Source of the DNA: Bartonella sp. A05
GTDB taxonomy: Bacteria; Pseudomonadota; Alphaproteobacteria; Rhizobiales; Rhizobiaceae
Assembly (NCBI RefSeq): GCF_026930145.1
Contig: NZ_JANHOJ010000001.1
Coordinates: 124,001-188,000, forward strand
Direction of reading: 5' to 3'
Length of the DNA: 64,000 nucleotides
Each line of letters opens with the position of its first letter. Within the stretch, counting starts at the first letter, position 1. The translations under genes were made by a program, and so were the position numbers. The notes beneath the pieces were generated by a model. That model did no database searches. It was given only the letters and a program-made list of their open reading frames with translations, and was not told the DNA's origin. Shown in pieces: positions 39,281 through 49,469 of this stretch.

Positions 39281-40270
39281 ATGAAAAAAATAACCATAGG
39301 AACATTGGGAGGAACGATTGCAATGGCCCTCGATGACTTTGGCCAAACTCAACCGACTCTAACTTCAGATGTGCTCATAAAAAATGTTCCTGGTTTACAA
39401 AATATTGCTGATATTCATACGCAAACATTACAACAATTGCCAAGTGGATCTTTGACTTTTAAAGTTCTTTTTGAAACAATAGAATGGGCGACTCAGCAAA
39501 TCAAGTCCGGTGCAGATGGTATCGTCATAACACAAGGCACTGATACATTGGAAGAAACAGCTTTTTTTCTTTCACTTTACTGGAATCATGCCGAACCACT
39601 TATTGTGACTGGTGCTATGCGTATACCATGTGAAGCAGGCGCCGATGGTCCTGCTAATCTTTTGGCTGCAACCCGCGTCGCTTCCGATCAACAAAGTCGC
39701 AACAGAGGTGTTTTGGTTGTCATAAACGACACAATTCATTCACCCTACTGGGTACAGAAAAGTCATACCGTTAAAGTCGAAACATTTCAGTCAGGTCTAG
39801 TAGGATCTTTAGGAACAATTTTGGAAGGAAAACCAATTTATTTCAATGATCGAAATTTCTTCCCTACAGCTTTTGCACTACCCCAAAAAGATAATCACAA
39901 AGTCGCACTCCTGCATTCCTCCCTATCATCTGATACGCATTTATTAAGGTTCTGCCTTGAAAGTGGATATTATGCAGGTCTTGTTATCGCTGGTTTTGGT
40001 GCAGGACACTGCAGTTTTCAAGAAGCAGATATTGTGCGACAATATGCTAGAAAAATACCAATTGTTATCGCTAGCCGTTCTTATAATGGCTCAACAGTCC
40101 GAACAACTTATGGTTATAAAGGCGCAGAAATCGACCTGATCACTTCTGGTGCCCTGATGTCTGGCTATTTATCAGCAGTGAAAGCACGCCTGCTTTTATG
40201 GGCTTTTCTAGCACAAGGCCTATCGCAGAAACAAATTAATACGCATTGGAATAATTGGACTATAAGCTGA
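39281..40270 (+). CDS. ansA: L-asparaginase
   Basis: Hydrolyses asparagine to aspartate and ammonia. 329 residues. The two catalytic threonine loops are ITIGTLGGTIAMA (residues about 4-16) and VITQGTDTLEETAFFL (about 84-99); the GAMR and DGPANLLAA segments are also conserved. No signal peptide is visible, suggesting a cytoplasmic enzyme, but type I and type II cannot be separated with certainty. Divergent from hslV (226 bp) and followed after 150 bp by coaA, probably a separate unit. Confidence 0.9.
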   Translation: MKKITIGTLGGTIAMALDDFGQTQPTLTSDVLIKNVPGLQNIADIHTQTLQQLPSGSLTFKVLFETIEWATQQIKSGADGIVITQGTDTLEETAFFLSLYWNHAEPLIVTGAMRIPCEAGADGPANLLAATRVASDQQSRNRGVLVVINDTIHSPYWVQKSHTVKVETFQSGLVGSLGTILEGKPIYFNDRNFFPTAFALPQKDNHKVALLHSSLSSDTHLLRFCLESGYYAGLVIAGFGAGHCSFQEADIVRQYARKIPIVIASRSYNGSTVRTTYGYKGAEIDLITSGALMSGYLSAVKARLLLWAFLAQGLSQKQINTHWNNWTIS

Positions 40271-40420
40271 AAAACATTATTTATCTTGAAGAAAACAACA
40301 TGCAAAATACAATCTTTTTGGCCATCAAGCAATCCACCTTTTCATCCCTAAGCATCACTATGACCAGAAAAACACTCTGTACAAAAAACGCTTACCCCAC
40401 AAGAAATCATTAACGTTATT

Positions 40421-41404
40421 ATGTCACAAGTCAATCACGACAATCATCTTGTCAATCGCAATTCTGAGCACTATTCCCCCTATAGTGTCTTTACAGCAAA
40501 AGAATGGTCTCTGTTTCGTGCAGATACACCGCTTACTTTGACCTTGGATGAAATTAAGCGTTTACGATCAATGGACGATCCAATTGATCTTGAAGAAGTG
40601 CAGCGCATTTATCTCTCTTTATCCCGTCTTTTATCATGCCATGTTGAGGCTATGCAGAGACTTTTCCAAAAACGTAAACAATTTTTGCATCAAGAAAATA
40701 CAAGAAAAACTCCCTTTATTATTGGAATTTCTGGCTCTGTCGCAGTAGGAAAATCAACCACTGCACGCATTCTCCAAGAACTTCTAAAACGTTGGACATC
40801 CAGTCTTAAAGTCGATCTGATTACAACCGATGGCTTTCTCTATCCCAACGCAGTGCTGCAGAAAAAAAATCGTATGAATCGCAAAGGTTTTCCTGATTCC
40901 TATAACATTAAAAAATTGCTCCATTTTCTTTCTTCTGTAAAAGCTGGCATTAGCAATATCACCGCACCACTTTATTCGCATATGACCTATGATGTTTTAG
41001 AAAATCAACAAATTATCATTAACCAACCCGATATTTTAATTGTTGAAGGTCTCAATGTGCTTCAGGTTTGTGATTGTCCAAAAGATGGAAAAATCGTGCC
41101 TTTCGTTTCAGATTTTTTTGATTTCTCAATCTATGTAGATGCTGAAACAGAAATCATTCGCAGCTGGTATCTGAAACGTTTTAAGCGTCTACGAAAAACA
41201 GCTTTTCAAAATCCTGAATCTTACTTTCATCGTTATGCGTTATTAAATGAAGAAGAAGCCACTCAAATCGCTGAAAACCTTTGGCAAACGATTAATCTAA
41301 AAAATTTACAAGAAAATATACTACCAACACGGCCGCGGGCTGACCTTATTCTACGAAAAGGGAACAACCATTTGGTTGAATATGTCGCACTTCGAAAATT
41401 ATAA
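40421..41404 (+). CDS. coaA: Pantothenate kinase (type I)
   Basis: First, regulated step of coenzyme A synthesis, phosphorylating pantothenate. 327 residues, near the usual 316. Walker [17 protein letters not shown] is at about residues 105-120; [26 protein letters not shown] and IVEGLNVLQ are hallmark PanK-I segments. N-terminal [13 protein letters not shown] is also family-typical. It precedes pepA by 12 bp, so coaA-pepA-nlpC are likely one operon. Confidence 0.96.
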   Translation: MSQVNHDNHLVNRNSEHYSPYSVFTAKEWSLFRADTPLTLTLDEIKRLRSMDDPIDLEEVQRIYLSLSRLLSCHVEAMQRLFQKRKQFLHQENTRKTPFIIGISGSVAVGKSTTARILQELLKRWTSSLKVDLITTDGFLYPNAVLQKKNRMNRKGFPDSYNIKKLLHFLSSVKAGISNITAPLYSHMTYDVLENQQIIINQPDILIVEGLNVLQVCDCPKDGKIVPFVSDFFDFSIYVDAETEIIRSWYLKRFKRLRKTAFQNPESYFHRYALLNEEEATQIAENLWQTINLKNLQENILPTRPRADLILRKGNNHLVEYVALRKL

Positions 41405-41416
41405 GGATACAATAAT

Positions 41417-42799
41417 ATGCACAAACCCCAAATCAATTTCACCTCAACACGTGCTAACAATAGCTGTCCAATCCTCTTAGTTAATCAAAAAAATCTTGCT
41501 GATTTATCGTTTGATACATCAACAACTGCATGGATGACAGTCAATAATTTTACCGGTAAAGCAGGGCAAATATTATTTGTTCCTCACGAAACAGGGCAAT
41601 TAAAAAAAGTTTTATTTGGTCTCGGCAATGGTGAAGAAGCTTTTATCACTGGTCTCCTAGCCAAAAACCTTCCCACCGGCCATTGGCACTTAGAAGGAAC
41701 AGCCGCAAATCAAATAAATACCTATCTTGGATTAGCATTGGGAAGCTACCAATTTAACCGCTATCGCAAAAATCCTTCTCTCAAATCATTGTCCATCCAT
41801 GTACATGACACAATTGATCTAGATGAACTCAAACGAATTTATGAAACTGTTTTTTTGGTTCGTGATCTTATTAATATTCCAGCCAATGATATGACCCCTG
41901 AAACCATCGAGATAACAGCGCACCAACTGGGACAGGTTTATAACGCTCATGTCAAAAGCATTTGTGGCGATGAACTTTTAACACATAATTTTCCAATGAT
42001 TCACGCCGTAGGCCGAGCAAGCAGCTCCGCTCCACGCCTCATTGAGCTCGAATGGGGTCAAGAAAACCATCCTCAAATAACATTGGTTGGAAAAGGAGTA
42101 ACCTTTGATACTGGAGGATTAGACATTAAATCAGCAAATAACATGCTCTTAATGAAAAAAGATATGGGTGGTGGAGCACATGTTTTAGGACTAGCTAGAC
42201 TTATCATGGATGCAAAACTTCCCTTCCGTCTACGTGTACTAATCCCAGCTGTGGAAAATGCAATTTCTGCTAATGCTTTCCGGCCAAATGATATTCTTCA
42301 AAGTCGGAAAGGCTTAAGTGTTGAAGTTGGCAATACAGATGCTGAAGGTCGACTTATTCTTGCTGATGCATTAACCTATGGTGATGAACAAAGCCCGCAA
42401 TTCATGCTTTGTATGGCTACTTTAACAGGTGCAGCGAACGTAGCATTAGGTCCTGATCTTCCTGCATTTTATTGTAATGACTCAATGTGGGCACAAAAAA
42501 TTTCTCAATCTGCCAATGCCGTTGCCGACCCTCTTTGGCAAATGCCCCTTTGGAAGCCCTATAAGAAAGCATTATCATCACCGATTGCTGATCTCAATAA
42601 TATAACAGGACATAGCTTTGCTGGTTCTATAACAGCGGCTTTATTTCTTAATTCTTTTGTTGAAAAAACTGAATATTTTGCTCATTTTGATCTTTATGGA
42701 TGGACCCCAAAAGAAAAACCAGGCTATCCTGTCGGTGGTTCCGCACAAGCTATCCGTGCACTCTATAACCTTTTCAAAGATCAGGTTGAATACAAATGA
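41417..42799 (+). CDS. pepA: Leucyl aminopeptidase family protein (M17)
   Basis: Metal-dependent cytosolic exopeptidase, 460 residues. The M17 signature NTDAEGRLILADAL (about residues 304-317) is exact, and GKGVTFDTGGLDIK with MKKDMGGGAHVLG supplies the metal-binding lysine and aspartates. The N-terminal domain (first 150 residues) is divergent, closer to PepB-like alphaproteobacterial forms than E. coli PepA. It overlaps the NlpC/P60 gene by 4 bp (ATGA, 42796-42799), coupling a peptidase with a cell-wall peptide hydrolase, which suggests a peptide-recycling role. Confidence 0.92.
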   Translation: MHKPQINFTSTRANNSCPILLVNQKNLADLSFDTSTTAWMTVNNFTGKAGQILFVPHETGQLKKVLFGLGNGEEAFITGLLAKNLPTGHWHLEGTAANQINTYLGLALGSYQFNRYRKNPSLKSLSIHVHDTIDLDELKRIYETVFLVRDLINIPANDMTPETIEITAHQLGQVYNAHVKSICGDELLTHNFPMIHAVGRASSSAPRLIELEWGQENHPQITLVGKGVTFDTGGLDIKSANNMLLMKKDMGGGAHVLGLARLIMDAKLPFRLRVLIPAVENAISANAFRPNDILQSRKGLSVEVGNTDAEGRLILADALTYGDEQSPQFMLCMATLTGAANVALGPDLPAFYCNDSMWAQKISQSANAVADPLWQMPLWKPYKKALSSPIADLNNITGHSFAGSITAALFLNSFVEKTEYFAHFDLYGWTPKEKPGYPVGGSAQAIRALYNLFKDQVEYK

Positions 42800-43662
42800 C
42801 ACGTAAAGAGGATCGACAATTGTACACATCTAGGGATGATCTCACTGATCCGCACATTGAAAAAGAAATGACAGTTCTACCCTGTGTTCAAGGAGAAAAA
42901 AAACGCATCAATACAGCTGTTGCGGGCTTATTCAAAGAGAGAAGTAAAACCAGTGAAATGCAAACGGAATATCTATTTGGAGAAGAAATACTCATCTTTG
43001 AACCAGAAGAAGCTATGTCATGGAGCCAATCACTCAAAGACGGATATATGGGATATATTGATACAACAATTCTGAGTACACCAACTACAAAACAAACGCA
43101 TATTGTTTCAGTGCCGCGTACCTTTCTATATTTACAAGCCGACCTACGTGGATCAGTCAAAAGCGCTTTATCTATGGGCAGTAAAATAAGTGTTGTTGAG
43201 GAAACTGAAATACGGGGCACAATGTATTCTATCCTTGAAAATGGACAAGCCATTGTTTCTTGTCATCTCAACCCTATAGGATACGTATTTGAAGATTATG
43301 TCACAGTAGCACAAACTTTTCTTCTCACACCTTATCTTTGGGGTGGTGTCAGTGGTTTTGGCATTGATTGCTCAGGGCTAGTTCAACTTTCCATGATGAT
43401 GGCTGGCCATATAGTTTCACGCGATACCAGCATGCAGCAAAAAACGATAGGAAAGCAGCTCGCAGAAAGTGATACTCTTCAGCGAGGTGATCTCATTTTT
43501 TGGGAAGGTCACGTCGCCATTATGGTTGATCATATCAATATTATTCACGCAAATGGCCATTCTATGAATGTCATAATCGAACCTCTAGAAAAAGCAATCA
43601 CACGTATTGCTATGATGCATAAATATCCCGTAGCAAAACGTCGTCCCATTCAAGCAACATAA
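42796..43662 (+). CDS. NlpC/P60 family cell-wall peptidase
   Basis: Putative gamma-D-glutamyl-diamino acid peptidase, 288 residues. N-terminal SH3-like region (about residues 40-165: GEEILIFEPEEAMSWSQSLKDGYMGYI) precedes the NlpC/P60 domain. The catalytic cysteine is C192 in GFGIDCSGLVQ, the histidine H239 in WEGHVAIMVD, and the third residue is probably in IHANGH. There is no signal peptide, so it may act in the cytosol on recycled muropeptides, like YkfC, in line with coupling to an M17 aminopeptidase. Substrate is inferred. Confidence 0.9.
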   Translation: MTRKEDRQLYTSRDDLTDPHIEKEMTVLPCVQGEKKRINTAVAGLFKERSKTSEMQTEYLFGEEILIFEPEEAMSWSQSLKDGYMGYIDTTILSTPTTKQTHIVSVPRTFLYLQADLRGSVKSALSMGSKISVVEETEIRGTMYSILENGQAIVSCHLNPIGYVFEDYVTVAQTFLLTPYLWGGVSGFGIDCSGLVQLSMMMAGHIVSRDTSMQQKTIGKQLAESDTLQRGDLIFWEGHVAIMVDHINIIHANGHSMNVIIEPLEKAITRIAMMHKYPVAKRRPIQAT

Positions 43663-44122
43663 TATATCTCAGCATATAAAATTATATACGCATATCTTTC
43701 TGTTATACATTGCGCTATAAAGATCCACTCCCCCAGTAGCTGGCAAAATGTCATACGCGATCATTACTGCTCTCATATGCAAAAAAAGAGTGATTTTTCT
43801 TAACACACATTTCCGCAAAACTAGATTAATTGGTAATATTTCTTCACATCACATCTATAGCGCGTTAAAAGTCTCTAGAAACAGATCAACCAAAGCATTT
43901 CTCTGATCCTCTCATCCCATGCCGCATTTCCAATATAGACGACTGACTATATAAAAATCTACAAACTAGAAAGATGTGATGTTGTATATTTGAATTATTT
44001 TATAAGTATCTACAAATTTGTTTAGATATCTTTAATAAGCAGTGCGCTATAACTTGAATGAAATTTTGAGTATATTATCTGAATTTTGGATAACAAACAT
44101 ACAAAAAACAATAGGTTTAATT
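43663..44122. other. Intergenic region before SH3-domain gene
   Basis: 460 bp, AT-rich. The frame of the next gene stays open back to 44042, but those residues do not look coding. ATCTACAAA occurs twice (near 43965 and 44027) without a longer repeat. No terminator, RNA fold or promoter pair is convincing; it may be decayed sequence. Confidence 0.5.
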
Positions 44123-44680
44123 GTGAAACGTTCTAACTTGTTCCGATTTTCAGCACCTTTATCATGTGTGTTAATAACAGGATTATTTTTGTTAAATTTT
44201 CTCGTTTCTCCGCACGCACAAGCACGCAATAATAATTTGGGATCAAGTGGTTTACCACTTCCACGATTTGCTTCAATTAAACCTGCTCGCGTTAATGTAC
44301 GGGTCGGACCAGGAAGCAATTATGCTATTGTCTTTACTTACCAAAAGCAAGGCCTGCCTGTTGAAATCATCCAAGAATATGATCAATGGCGCAAAATTCG
44401 CGATGCTGAAGGCGACGAAGGATGGGTTTACCAATCGCTTTTATCAGGAAAACGGACAGCAATAACTATTCCGTGGCAAAAAGATAAAACAAAAAGACTT
44501 AAGTTTCGCAAAGCCCCAACAGATGATGCGAACCTTATTGCAGAGGTAGAACCCAACATTATTGGGAACATTCACCAATGTAACGGACTCTGGTGCGAAC
44601 TTGATATTCATAACACCCGCGGCTGGCTTCCCCAAACCCAATTATGGGGAATTTATCCTGACGAAAAAATCAAAAATTAA
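44123..44680 (+). CDS. Secreted bacterial SH3-domain protein
   Basis: Predicted periplasmic protein of about 185 residues. I chose GTG at 44123 because it gives a normal signal peptide (KRSNLFRFSAPLS, hydrophobic VLITGLFLLNFLV, cleavage after SPHAQA); the frame is open further back to 44042 but those residues spoil the signal. Two SH3b-like repeats follow: ARVNVRVGPGSNYAIVFTYQKQGLPVEII with DEGWVYQSLLSG, and a second ending NTRGWLPQTQLWGIYPDE. Such proteins bind peptidoglycan or have unknown function (DUF1058 type). It converges on irr. Confidence 0.83.
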   Translation: MKRSNLFRFSAPLSCVLITGLFLLNFLVSPHAQARNNNLGSSGLPLPRFASIKPARVNVRVGPGSNYAIVFTYQKQGLPVEIIQEYDQWRKIRDAEGDEGWVYQSLLSGKRTAITIPWQKDKTKRLKFRKAPTDDANLIAEVEPNIIGNIHQCNGLWCELDIHNTRGWLPQTQLWGIYPDEKIKN

Positions 44681-44689
44681 AGAAGCTTC

Positions 44690-44709
44690 AAATCAACCGC
44701 GTTTGATTT
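44690..44709. terminator. Weak bidirectional terminator between SH3 gene and irr
   Basis: AAATCAA (44690-44696) pairs with TTGATTT (44703-44709) around a 6-nt loop, followed by T-rich sequence. All pairs are A-T-rich, so the stem is weak, but it lies 9 bp after one stop and 33 bp after the other in a convergent gap. Confidence 0.35.
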
Positions 44710-44741
44710 TTATCCTTTATCGAACAACTTCATTCTTAAAG

Positions 44742-45194
44742 TTAGGCAAGACTCTTTGATTTCACTCGAATGATTAGATCAACATGCGAAATTTCCATAC
44801 CTTCCGGTGGCTGAGGTAGATTCTCGATAATAGGAAATTCATCCAAATTATAAGGAATATCAAGAATACGATTTTCGCCCTCAATGTAAAAGTGATAATG
44901 GTCAGACGTATTGGTATCAAACCAAGTTTTTGAACCTTCTACAGCGATAATTCGTAGCAAGCCAGCGTCCGTAAATTGGTGAAGTGTATTATAAACCGTC
45001 GCTAAAGATACAGGAACACCAGATTGTATTGCCTCTTCATATAACTCTTCAGCGGCAATATGACGATTTCCCTGAGAAAAAATCATATTGGCAAGTTCTA
45101 ATCGCTGACGCGTTAGCCGTAAACCATTTTGACGCAAATGTCTTTCTAATTCAGATGCGGAATAATAATTCACAACTTTCTTACGGCCTTTCAT
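44742..45194 (-). CDS. irr: Iron response regulator Irr (Fur family)
   Basis: Heme-responsive Fur-family regulator that replaces Fur as the main iron regulator in Rhizobiales. About 150 residues from ATG at 45194, which has AGGAG 6 bp upstream; an earlier ATG (45248) has none. The winged helix includes LRQNGLRLTRQRLELANMIFSQGNRHIAAEELYEEA and SLATVYNTLHQFTDAGLL. The heme-linked segment is SDHYHFYIEG, an HxH arrangement. The Bradyrhizobium N-terminal heme motif (GCPWHD) is absent. Divergent from fabA (279 bp), as commonly seen in this group. Confidence 0.93.
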   Translation of the reverse strand: MKGRKKVVNYYSASELERHLRQNGLRLTRQRLELANMIFSQGNRHIAAEELYEEAIQSGVPVSLATVYNTLHQFTDAGLLRIIAVEGSKTWFDTNTSDHYHFYIEGENRILDIPYNLDEFPIIENLPQPPEGMEISHVDLIIRVKSKSLA

Positions 45195-45473
45195 GGACCG
45201 CTCCTCTTCATTCAATATTAAATCATTTGCATTCACTAATATATTCAAACCGCACTATATTTACATCTAAACAAAGTTAAAATTCAGCAAAATTGATAAA
45301 GTATAGAATATAAATTTTTTCTATTAACAAAGGCATACGGTATAGGATACATAAAAAAGGTTTTTTGTCATTAAAAATGAGATAAAATCATTTCCCTCTC
45401 CTAAAAATTTGCTCTAAAAGCGAATTGGTAAAAAGCGTAGAGGTAAAAATATACGTAAATAAATGGAGTAATA

Positions 45474-45983
45474 ATGGCTGAACAAAAGTCTCGCTACACT
45501 TACGAAGAGCTTCTCTGTTGCGCTCGCGGCGAAATGTTTGGTACAGGTAATGCGCAGTTACCTGCACCACCAATGTTGATGGTTCATCGAATCACTCAAA
45601 TCAGTGAAACTGGTGGTGAATATAATAAAGGAATGGTTCGTGCAGAGTTTGACATCACTCCAAACCTGTGGTTTTTTGATTGTCACTTTATTGACGACCC
45701 TGTTATGCCAGGATGTCTGGGCTTAGATGGTCTGTGGCAATTAACAGGTTTTTTTCTTGGTTGGTTAGGTGAACAAGGAAAAGGGCGAGCAATATCAACA
45801 GGTGAAGTGAAATTATCAGGTATGGTAACTCCACAAACTAAACTGCTTGAATACGGAATAGATTTTAAACGTATTCGACGTGGGAATTTGGTCTTAGGAA
45901 TAGCCGATGGATGGGTAAAAGCAGATGGAGAAGCCATCTATAAAGCGAGTGACTTACGCGTTGCTTTGTTCAAAGAAAACTAA
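45474..45983 (+). CDS. fabA: 3-hydroxydecanoyl-ACP dehydratase/isomerase
   Basis: Introduces the cis double bond of unsaturated fatty acids. 169 residues, standard. The active-site histidine is H71 in [20 protein letters not shown], where the same stretch carries the second catalytic aspartate. ATG at 45474 follows GGAGTAATA. Divergent from irr, and followed by fabB after 57 bp; fabA-fabB is the classical anaerobic unsaturated pathway. Confidence 0.97.
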   Translation: MAEQKSRYTYEELLCCARGEMFGTGNAQLPAPPMLMVHRITQISETGGEYNKGMVRAEFDITPNLWFFDCHFIDDPVMPGCLGLDGLWQLTGFFLGWLGEQGKGRAISTGEVKLSGMVTPQTKLLEYGIDFKRIRRGNLVLGIADGWVKADGEAIYKASDLRVALFKEN

Positions 45984-46040
45984 GCATTATTTCAATCAGA
46001 AAAGACGTTTTGTTACTCTGTATGAAACAAGGAGGTATAA

Positions 46041-47261
46041 ATGCGTCGAGTTGTTGTAACCGGAATGGGAATCGTTTCTGCAATTGGAAATGAACCTCAA
46101 ACCGTTTTAACTAATTTGTATGAAGCAAAATCAGGGATTTCTTACGCACCTGAATATGCTGAATTAGGCTTCCGTAGCAGAGTTTATGCCAAACCAAATA
46201 TTAATATAGAAGACTTCGTTGATCGACGAGATTTGCGTTTTCACGGCCGTGGTACAGCCTGGTGTCATATTGCCATGCAACAAGCAATTACTGATGCAGG
46301 TCTAGAACCTAGAGAGGTATCCAATGAGCATACTGGTATTATTATGGGCTCTGGGGGGCCGTCAACTCAGTCAATCGTTGATGCTGCTGATATTACACGC
46401 CAAAAAGGCCCCAAACGCATTGGCCCTTTTGTGGTTCCTAAAGCGATGAGTTCCACAGCCTCAGCAACTCTTGCAACTTTTTTCAAAATTAAAGGTGTGA
46501 ACTATTCAATCTCTTCGGCCTGTGCTACATCTAACCATTGCATTGGCAATGCTTATGAGATGATACAATATGGCAAACAAAATCGTATCTTTGCAGGAGG
46601 CTGTGAAGATTTGGATTGGACATTGTCTGTTTTGTTTGATGCCATGGGTGCTATGTCCAGTAAATATAATGACACGCCGGAAAATGCTTCTCGAGCCTAT
46701 GATATCAATCGTGATGGATTTGTCATTGCTGGTGGTGCAGGCGTTTTGGTTCTCGAAGAGATGGAATTAGCTAAAGCACGTGGCGCAAAAATCTATGGAG
46801 AAATTATTGGTTATGGTGCTACATCTGATGGACACGATATGGTTGCTCCTTCTGGTGAAGGTGCTGAACGTTGTATGCGTATGGCTCTCGCAACCGTCAA
46901 AAATAAAATCGATTACATCAATCCCCATGCGACATCAACGCCCGTTGGAGATCCTCCTGAAATAGAAGCAATTCGTCGTATCTTCGGAACAGGCGATCAG
47001 TGCCCTCCAATTTCTGCGACAAAATCTCTAACTGGCCATTCCTTAGGTGCAGCAGGTGTTCAAGAATCAATTTATACACTGCTCATGATGAATCATAATT
47101 TTATTTGCAAAAGCGCTCATATTGAAGAACTTGATTCAGCTTTTACCGATATGCCAATTGTACGTGAACGTCGAGATTATCAGGAACTTAATACTGTATT
47201 ATCAAATACATTTGGTTTTGGTGGAACCAATGCAACGCTCGTTTTCCAACGTTATATATAA
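46041..47261 (+). CDS. fabB: 3-oxoacyl-ACP synthase I
   Basis: Condensing enzyme that elongates acyl-ACP, including the cis-3-decenoyl product of FabA. 406 residues. The Cys-His-His triad is C161 ([11 protein letters not shown]), H296 ([11 protein letters not shown]) and H333 ([10 protein letters not shown]). Start [15 protein letters not shown] is typical and AAGGAGGT at about 46028-46035 is a strong ribosome-binding site. Lies between fabA and fabI in one probable operon. Confidence 0.97.
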   Translation: MRRVVVTGMGIVSAIGNEPQTVLTNLYEAKSGISYAPEYAELGFRSRVYAKPNINIEDFVDRRDLRFHGRGTAWCHIAMQQAITDAGLEPREVSNEHTGIIMGSGGPSTQSIVDAADITRQKGPKRIGPFVVPKAMSSTASATLATFFKIKGVNYSISSACATSNHCIGNAYEMIQYGKQNRIFAGGCEDLDWTLSVLFDAMGAMSSKYNDTPENASRAYDINRDGFVIAGGAGVLVLEEMELAKARGAKIYGEIIGYGATSDGHDMVAPSGEGAERCMRMALATVKNKIDYINPHATSTPVGDPPEIEAIRRIFGTGDQCPPISATKSLTGHSLGAAGVQESIYTLLMMNHNFICKSAHIEELDSAFTDMPIVRERRDYQELNTVLSNTFGFGGTNATLVFQRYI

Positions 47262-47325
47262 ATGTTTTTTATAGTAAGTGATTTTTTAGCTAATTGAAAT
47301 TAGTACGGTCTTTACGGAGAATAAT

Positions 47326-48144
47326 ATGAAAGGTTTGATGGTGGGCAAACGTGGCCTTATTATGGGGGTTGCAAACGACCATTCAATTGCTTGGGGTATT
47401 GCATGTCAGCTCGCACAAGCAGGAGCTGAGTTAGCATTTACTTATCAAGGAAGTGCTTTCGGAAAACGCGTTCAACCATTGGCAGAAAAGCTTGGTTGTA
47501 AATTATTGCTTGAGTGTGATGTTGAAAAAATTGAAGATATTGACCGTGTTTTTGAACATCTTGAAAAAAAATGGAAAACGATTGATTTCGTCGTTCATGC
47601 TATTGGATTTTCAGATAAAACACAGCTAAAAGGGCGTTATGTTGATGTTACAACGCGTGAAAACTTTAATCGCACAATGGTCATTTCAGCCTATTCTTTC
47701 ACTGAAGTTGCTCAACGCGCAGGTAAACTCATGCCCAACGGCGGTGCACTTTTAACGCTCACTTATGGAGCTTCGCAGCAAGTTGTTCCTAATTATAATG
47801 TTATGGGTATCGCTAAAGCGGCTTTAGAAGCAATGGTACGCTATTTAGCTGCAGATTTTGGCCCTCAAAATATTCGTGTCAATGCTATTTCAGCTGGTCC
47901 TGTCCGAACCTTAGCGGGCAATGGTATTGCAGCTGCACGCGTAATCTTTTCATATCAACGCCGTAATGCACCACTACGTCGTACTGTGAACATTGATGAA
48001 ATTGGTAAATCTGCTCTTTACTTGCTTTCTGATTTATCATCAGGCGTTACTGGTGAGATTCATTATGTTGATTCAGGCTATAACATTATGTCTATGCCAA
48101 CACTTAAAGAACTAAAGCAAAGCGAAGAGGCTCAGGAAGAATAA
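47326..48144 (+). CDS. fabI: Enoyl-ACP reductase (NADH)
   Basis: Last reduction step of each fatty-acid elongation cycle, and the triclosan/isoniazid-type target family. 272 residues, short-chain dehydrogenase fold. The start KRGLIMGVANDHSIAWGIA is the FabI nucleotide-binding form. Catalytic residues are Y147, Y157 and K164 (YNVMGIAKAAL), matching E. coli FabI Y146/Y156/K163. ATG at 47326 has ACGGAGA upstream. The spacing of 64 bp after fabB suggests one fabABI operon. Rhizobiales often have a second fabI elsewhere. Confidence 0.96.
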   Translation: MKGLMVGKRGLIMGVANDHSIAWGIACQLAQAGAELAFTYQGSAFGKRVQPLAEKLGCKLLLECDVEKIEDIDRVFEHLEKKWKTIDFVVHAIGFSDKTQLKGRYVDVTTRENFNRTMVISAYSFTEVAQRAGKLMPNGGALLTLTYGASQQVVPNYNVMGIAKAALEAMVRYLAADFGPQNIRVNAISAGPVRTLAGNGIAAARVIFSYQRRNAPLRRTVNIDEIGKSALYLLSDLSSGVTGEIHYVDSGYNIMSMPTLKELKQSEEAQEE

Positions 48145-48356
48145 CTCCTAAAAAACTATAGAACCGCTTGCTTTAAGAAAAGCTATAAATTCTGAATAAT
48201 ATTTAAATTTACAAGATGTCAGCTCTAAAATAACTTCGCAAGCAGCGAAGCTGGTTTCCTATTTTTAGAATTAACACTCTTTTTTTATTAAAAAATGATA
48301 CATCTCTCGACAATGACCGTAAATACTTGCGTTTCCGATAGTTGTTCTACAGGCAC

Positions 48357-48794
48357 TTACTGCACATCAGAGGGCTGTTCCAGCGGCACTTGCGTTTCTG
48401 ATGATTGTGATCCTGGTAAAATCTCATGCACTTCTTCTGAGATTTTTGGCTCAACAATTCTTCCTGAGCCACCCATCATATTATAATTCAAATAGGAAAT
48501 AGCCCACCACGTGCCTCCAATGATAATGAAAACACACATAGCCCCAAAACACAAAGAAATCAGATTCCACTTAGCATCTGGACCAGAATTCAAGTGCAAA
48601 AAGAAAACAATCTGTATAACGATCTGGATGAGAGCCATCCCAATAAGATAAATGACTTTCGTACTAACTGCCCAACCTTCTAACATCCCATACATGACTG
48701 GGATGAAAGAGGCCAAAGTAAAAATGACAGCAAGAATAAAACCAACGATATAGGAACCTGTACTTGGATCATGTGTTTTATGATGTGTACTCAT
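48357..48794 (-). CDS. cyoD: Cytochrome o ubiquinol oxidase subunit IV
   Basis: Small membrane subunit of the bo3-type quinol oxidase. 145 residues, three predicted helices (about 17-38, 45-67 and 80-103), and FFLHLNSGPDAKWNL is the family signature. A polar tail of about 38 residues (SSETQVPLEQPSDVQ at the end) makes it longer than E. coli CyoD (109). The start abuts the cyoC stop (48794/48795). Last cyo gene; it converges on fabI, and cyoE is not present here. Confidence 0.94.
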   Translation of the reverse strand: MSTHHKTHDPSTGSYIVGFILAVIFTLASFIPVMYGMLEGWAVSTKVIYLIGMALIQIVIQIVFFLHLNSGPDAKWNLISLCFGAMCVFIIIGGTWWAISYLNYNMMGGSGRIVEPKISEEVHEILPGSQSSETQVPLEQPSDVQ

Positions 48795-49469
48795 TTACAT
48801 TGCTCCTAATAAATAAACCATGGTAAAAACACCAATCCAAACAATATCAAGCAAATGCCAGAAAATTGAAAGGCATGCTAAGCGTGTCTTGTTATCTTGA
48901 TCTAAACCTTTACGACACAGATGAAAAAACATCACAATCATCCAAAGCAAGCCAGCACTCACATGAAGACCGTGAGTACCAACCAAAACAAAAAATGCTG
49001 ACCAATAAGCGGATAAAACTTCTCGTCCAAAAAACTGTACACCCGTTACAGGATCAATCCCGGCATAAGCACCAGAATCGTAATAGTATACCTCGTGCAA
49101 AAGTTCATGGAATTCATAGATTTCCATGGCAATAAAACAAGCTCCAAGCACAAAGGTAAGAGCCATCCATAAGCGAACACCAGAAAGATTGTTTTTATGG
49201 ACTTGTACCATTACGAATCCATAAGTAATTGATGACAATAACAAAATAGCGGTTTCAACCAAAACAAAATTTAAATTAATAAATTCATTTCCAGCTTTAC
49301 CTCCACCATAAGAGGCAGAAAACACTGCAAAACTTGAAAAAAGTGTTGCGAACAAGATTAAGTCAGAAAGGATGTAGATCCAGAACCCAAATGTCATTAT
49401 TGAGCTACTGTCATGATGATGATCCATATCAGCGTTATTCTCAGCACTATTCATTGTTACCACGCTCAT
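48795..49469 (-). CDS. cyoC: Cytochrome o ubiquinol oxidase subunit III
   Basis: Heme-copper oxidase subunit III, 224 residues, five predicted helices. FGFWIYILSDLILFATLFSSFAV is the first helix, and the conserved FVLVGTHGLHVSAGLLWMIVM carries the family histidines. It overlaps cyoB by 4 bp (49466-49469) and directly abuts cyoD, confirming the cyoABCD operon. Confidence 0.96.
   Translation of the reverse strand: MSVVTMNSAENNADMDHHHDSSSIMTFGFWIYILSDLILFATLFSSFAVFSASYGGGKAGNEFINLNFVLVETAILLLSSITYGFVMVQVHKNNLSGVRLWMALTFVLGACFIAMEIYEFHELLHEVYYYDSGAYAGIDPVTGVQFFGREVLSAYWSAFFVLVGTHGLHVSAGLLWMIVMFFHLCRKGLDQDNKTRLACLSIFWHLLDIVWIGVFTMVYLLGAM

Noticed and set aside
45303-45324. Second Irr box between irr and fabA (ATAGAA / TTCTAT)
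   Set aside because: The arms are 10 bp apart, not the 3-bp spacing of the iron control element.
48234-48250. CTTCGC-AAGCA-GCGAAG hairpin after fabI as a terminator
   Set aside because: The stem is only 6 bp and is followed by CTGGTTTCC, not a T-run.
48295-48486. Cysteine-rich 63-codon open frame on the plus strand
   Set aside because: Most of it is antisense to the cyoD 3' end, and its composition follows from the low-complexity cyoD tail. No ribosome-binding site was seen.
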